Below are positions 22,581 through 24,292 of a stretch of 24,292 nt of DNA, piece by piece. Position 1 is the stretch's first letter. Each line of letters begins with the position of its first letter. The DNA is from Comamonadaceae bacterium (GTDB lineage Bacteria; Pseudomonadota; Gammaproteobacteria; Burkholderiales; Burkholderiaceae_C). The translations under genes were made by a program, and so were the position numbers. Where the stretch lies: assembly GCA_947458415.1 (NCBI GenBank), contig CANGZG010000011.1, positions 1-24,292 on the forward strand. Direction: 5' to 3'. The notes below the pieces were generated by a model. It saw only the letters and a list, made by a program, of their open reading frames with translations. It had not been told where the DNA came from and made no database searches.

Positions 22581-22805
22581 ATGAACCTTTTCATAGCTAT
22601 CGCATTCCTTGGCATATTGGCCGCTTTGTCTGCTGCATTGTTATTCATGTTGCGAGGCGATACCGATGACACCCCCAAATCCAGCAGAATGATGCGGGCT
22701 CTGGCATTTCGTGTCGGCATCTCGATAGTGCTGTTCTTGTGCATTCTGCTTTCTTGGAAGATGGGCTGGATCAGACCCACGGGCATTCCATTGACACCGG
22801 TTTAA
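22581..22805 (+). CDS. DUF2909 family twin-transmembrane protein
   Basis: The 74-residue product has two hydrophobic helices (about 2-24 and 45-64) joined by a short polar loop (RGDTDDTPKSSRMMRALAFR), the pattern of the small DUF2909 proteins in betaproteobacterial cytochrome oxidase clusters. It lies alone on the plus strand between coxC and SURF1, which are both on the minus strand, and is followed by a strong bidirectional terminator. Its function is unknown; a small accessory of oxidase assembly is inference from location. No obvious Shine-Dalgarno sequence precedes the ATG. Confidence 0.87.
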   Translation: MNLFIAIAFLGILAALSAALLFMLRGDTDDTPKSSRMMRALAFRVGISIVLFLCILLSWKMGWIRPTGIPLTPV

Positions 22806-22857
22806 GCCCTTAAAGGATTCAAACCCCTTTGCCATTTGGCCTTTGAAAGGCTGGCAA

Positions 22858-22885
22858 AAAAAAAGCCGCTGATGCGGCTTTTTTT
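22858..22885. terminator. Bidirectional Rho-independent terminator between DUF2909 gene and coxC
   Basis: The perfect stem AAAAAAAGCCGC/GCGGCTTTTTTT with a TGAT loop has an A run on one side and a T run on the other. It can stop transcripts from either direction: the plus-strand DUF2909 gene (stop 22805) and the minus-strand coxC (stop at 22898). Confidence 0.93.
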
Positions 22886-22897
22886 GTACCAGTCAAC

Positions 22898-23779
22898 TCA
22901 GAGCCAATACACCAAGACGTACAAGCCCAACCAGACCACGTCGACAAAGTGCCAATACCAAGCGGCGCCCTCAAAACCAAAGTGACGCTCAGAAGAAAAA
23001 TGACCTTTTTGCAAGCGCAAAGTGACGAACAACAACATCAACATGCCTACAAACACATGGAAACCATGAAAGCCTGTCAGCATGTAAAAAGTGGAGCCAT
23101 AAACGCCTGAAGTGAGTTTCAAATTCAGGTCTTGGTAAGCATGGTAATACTCATAACCTTGGACAAACAAGAACACCACACCCAACAACACCGTGAGCCA
23201 CATGTACTGAATGGTTTTGGCGCGCTGGTTGGCCAAAAGCGCGTGGTGAGCAATCGTCAGCGTCACGCCAGAGGTCAACAGCAAAGCCGTGTTGATGGTG
23301 GGTAACCAAAACGGGGTCATGGTTTGAAACGGCTCAATGATGCCCGCTGGAGAAGCGGTCACACCTGCCATGACAGAAGGCCATACCGCCTTGAACTCAG
23401 GCCATAACAAAGCGTTTTCGCTGCTGCCCAACATGGGAACAGAATGCGCTCTTGCCCACCAAAGGGCTGAGAAAAAGGCACCGAAGAACATCACCTCAGA
23501 AAAGATGAACCAACTCATGCTCCACCGGTAAGACAATTCAATCTTGCGGCCATATTGTCCAGATTCACTTTCATGAATGGATTCGCTGAACCACTGGAAC
23601 AACACAAACAACCAGATGGCCAAACCCGCAAACAAGGCGTACTTGCCCCAACTGACATCATTGACCCATTGACTGGCGCCCAAAATGACAAAAAACAAAC
23701 CAAACGAAGCCATGGCCGGGTGGCGCGACGGCTCTGGTACAAAGTAATGGGGCGTGGTGCCTTGGGTTGTGCTGCTCAT
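22898..23779 (-). CDS. coxC: Cytochrome c oxidase subunit III
   Basis: This is the integral subunit III of an aa3-type haem-copper oxidase. The 293-residue product has seven hydrophobic helices. Typical motifs are HYFVPEPSRHPAMASFG near the start, MSWFIFSEVMFFGAFF, WPSVMAGVTASPAGIIEPF, the Glu-containing VQGYEYYHA, STFYMLTGFHGFHVFVGM and the terminal FEGAAWYWHFVDVVWLGLYVLVYW. The ATG at 23779 is selected because AAGGAG lies ideally ahead of it; an in-frame upstream start would overlap the DUF2970 gene. Transcription comes from the right with ctaG and DUF2970 and ends at the bidirectional hairpin. Confidence 0.97.
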   Translation of the reverse strand: MSSTTQGTTPHYFVPEPSRHPAMASFGLFFVILGASQWVNDVSWGKYALFAGLAIWLFVLFQWFSESIHESESGQYGRKIELSYRWSMSWFIFSEVMFFGAFFSALWWARAHSVPMLGSSENALLWPEFKAVWPSVMAGVTASPAGIIEPFQTMTPFWLPTINTALLLTSGVTLTIAHHALLANQRAKTIQYMWLTVLLGVVFLFVQGYEYYHAYQDLNLKLTSGVYGSTFYMLTGFHGFHVFVGMLMLLFVTLRLQKGHFSSERHFGFEGAAWYWHFVDVVWLGLYVLVYWL

Positions 23780-23789
23780 CTCGACTCCT

Positions 23790-24017
23790 TTATTTCGCAA
23801 CCACCAGATTGACCAAAACAATCAATCCAATCACAAACAACAAACCTGCCAACAAACCCACACCCAAGACGTGCAAAGGTGTGATGTGTGACAAGTCTTC
23901 TTGAAATTCACTGCTTTTCCTGATGCCTATGAAAGACCAGGACACTGCCAATACAGATCGCCAAAACGGGCGTCTGACCGGGACGGGTGCGATGACGTCC
24001 AACGGCTCGCTGCTCAT
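23790..24017 (-). CDS. DUF2970 family small membrane protein
   Basis: The 75-residue product has a polar N-terminal half containing RRPFWRSVLAVSWSFIGIRKSSEFQED, characteristic of DUF2970, and one C-terminal membrane helix (about 48-72). Such proteins sit between ctaG and coxC in many betaproteobacterial oxidase clusters; the function is unknown. The ATG at 24017 overlaps the ctaG stop by four bases (ATGA), so it is translationally coupled to ctaG. The gene ends 10 bases before the coxC start. Confidence 0.9.
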   Translation of the reverse strand: MSSEPLDVIAPVPVRRPFWRSVLAVSWSFIGIRKSSEFQEDLSHITPLHVLGVGLLAGLLFVIGLIVLVNLVVAK

Positions 24018-24292
24018 ACGCCATCTTCCTTCAATTTCACGCTGGACACCGTGCCCGAAGGCGCAGCCGGGGTTTTGCTACCCACTTCGAAAAACGTGTA
24101 AGACAAAGTGATGGTGTTCACGCTTTTGGCCAACTTGGGGTCCACCACGAAAGCCACCGGCCATTGCTTTTTCTCACCGGGCGCCAAGGTGTATTGGTTG
24201 AAACAAAAACACTCGACTTTGTTGAAATAAGCGGCCGCCTCTCGCGGTGCATAACTGGGAATGGCCTGTGCAGACATGGTGCGGTCTTGCAC
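24014..24292 (-). CDS. ctaG: Cytochrome c oxidase assembly protein CtaG/Cox11, C-terminal part
   Basis: CtaG/Cox11 delivers copper to the CuB site of subunit I. Only the last 92 residues are in the window; the reading frame runs off the right edge, so the gene is 5'-partial here. The visible part has AQAIPSYAPREAAAYFNKVECFCFNQ, including the copper-binding CFCF motif. It also has TLAPGEKKQWPVAFVVDP and the VNTITLSYTFF signature near the end. The C-terminus is complete (KLKEDGV) and its stop overlaps the DUF2970 start. The assignment is unambiguous despite the truncation. Confidence 0.95.
   Translation of the reverse strand: MQDRTMSAQAIPSYAPREAAAYFNKVECFCFNQYTLAPGEKKQWPVAFVVDPKLAKSVNTITLSYTFFEVGSKTPAAPSGTVSSVKLKEDGV

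Noticed and set aside
1..24292. Mobile elements, attachment sites or CRISPR arrays
   Set aside because: No transposase or integrase frames and no regularly spaced direct repeats were seen; the tRNA-Gln is followed directly by prs without an integrated element.

Overview
The window is a dense block of chromosomal housekeeping genes from a betaproteobacterium. Gene orders and sequences fit Burkholderiales, most likely a Comamonadaceae-type freshwater lineage with moderate GC; the genus is inference. The pointers are the lolB-ispE-tRNA-Gln-prs-rplY-pth order, the M16/rsmD/coaD/ferredoxin block beside ftsY, a cytochrome oxidase assembly cluster with DUF2970 and DUF2909 proteins, and a CIRCE-controlled rpoH. 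I see no insertion sequence, prophage, integron or CRISPR. No stretch longer than 300 bases lacks a gene.

Layout. 1-1981 (+): 3' part of recN, overlapped by rapZ. 1992-3826 (-): the oxidised-guanine repair pair mutM then mutY. 3866-9917 (+): a TPR secretory protein, lolB, ispE, tRNA-Gln(UUG), prs, a terminator, rplY, a terminator, pth, and a small Lys-rich exported protein whose start lies inside the pth tail. 9914-14024 (-): an inactive/active pair of M16 peptidase genes, rsmD, coaD and a 2[4Fe-4S] ferredoxin, read leftward. 14087-18452 (+): ftsY, a small leader ORF, an APH-fold kinase, an enolase-like enzyme and rpoH. 18509-24292 (-): ctaG (partial), DUF2970, coxC, SURF1, a Sco-like membrane protein, ctaA, ctaB and sco, with one DUF2909 gene on the opposite strand.

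How the genes work together. The right third makes and inserts the cofactors of an aa3-type cytochrome c oxidase: ctaB and ctaA make haem A, SURF1 helps with it, and CtaG and Sco supply copper. Many neighbours overlap by ATGA or TGATG, suggesting translational coupling.

The most unusual part is 15104-17473. An uncharacterised kinase and an enolase paralogue with two substituted catalytic positions form a tightly coupled pair exactly where gammaproteobacteria carry ftsE-ftsX between ftsY and rpoH. The paralogue's last three sense codons are the left arm of a perfect CIRCE operator governing rpoH. I know of no described function for this pair and consider it the best candidate for a new system.
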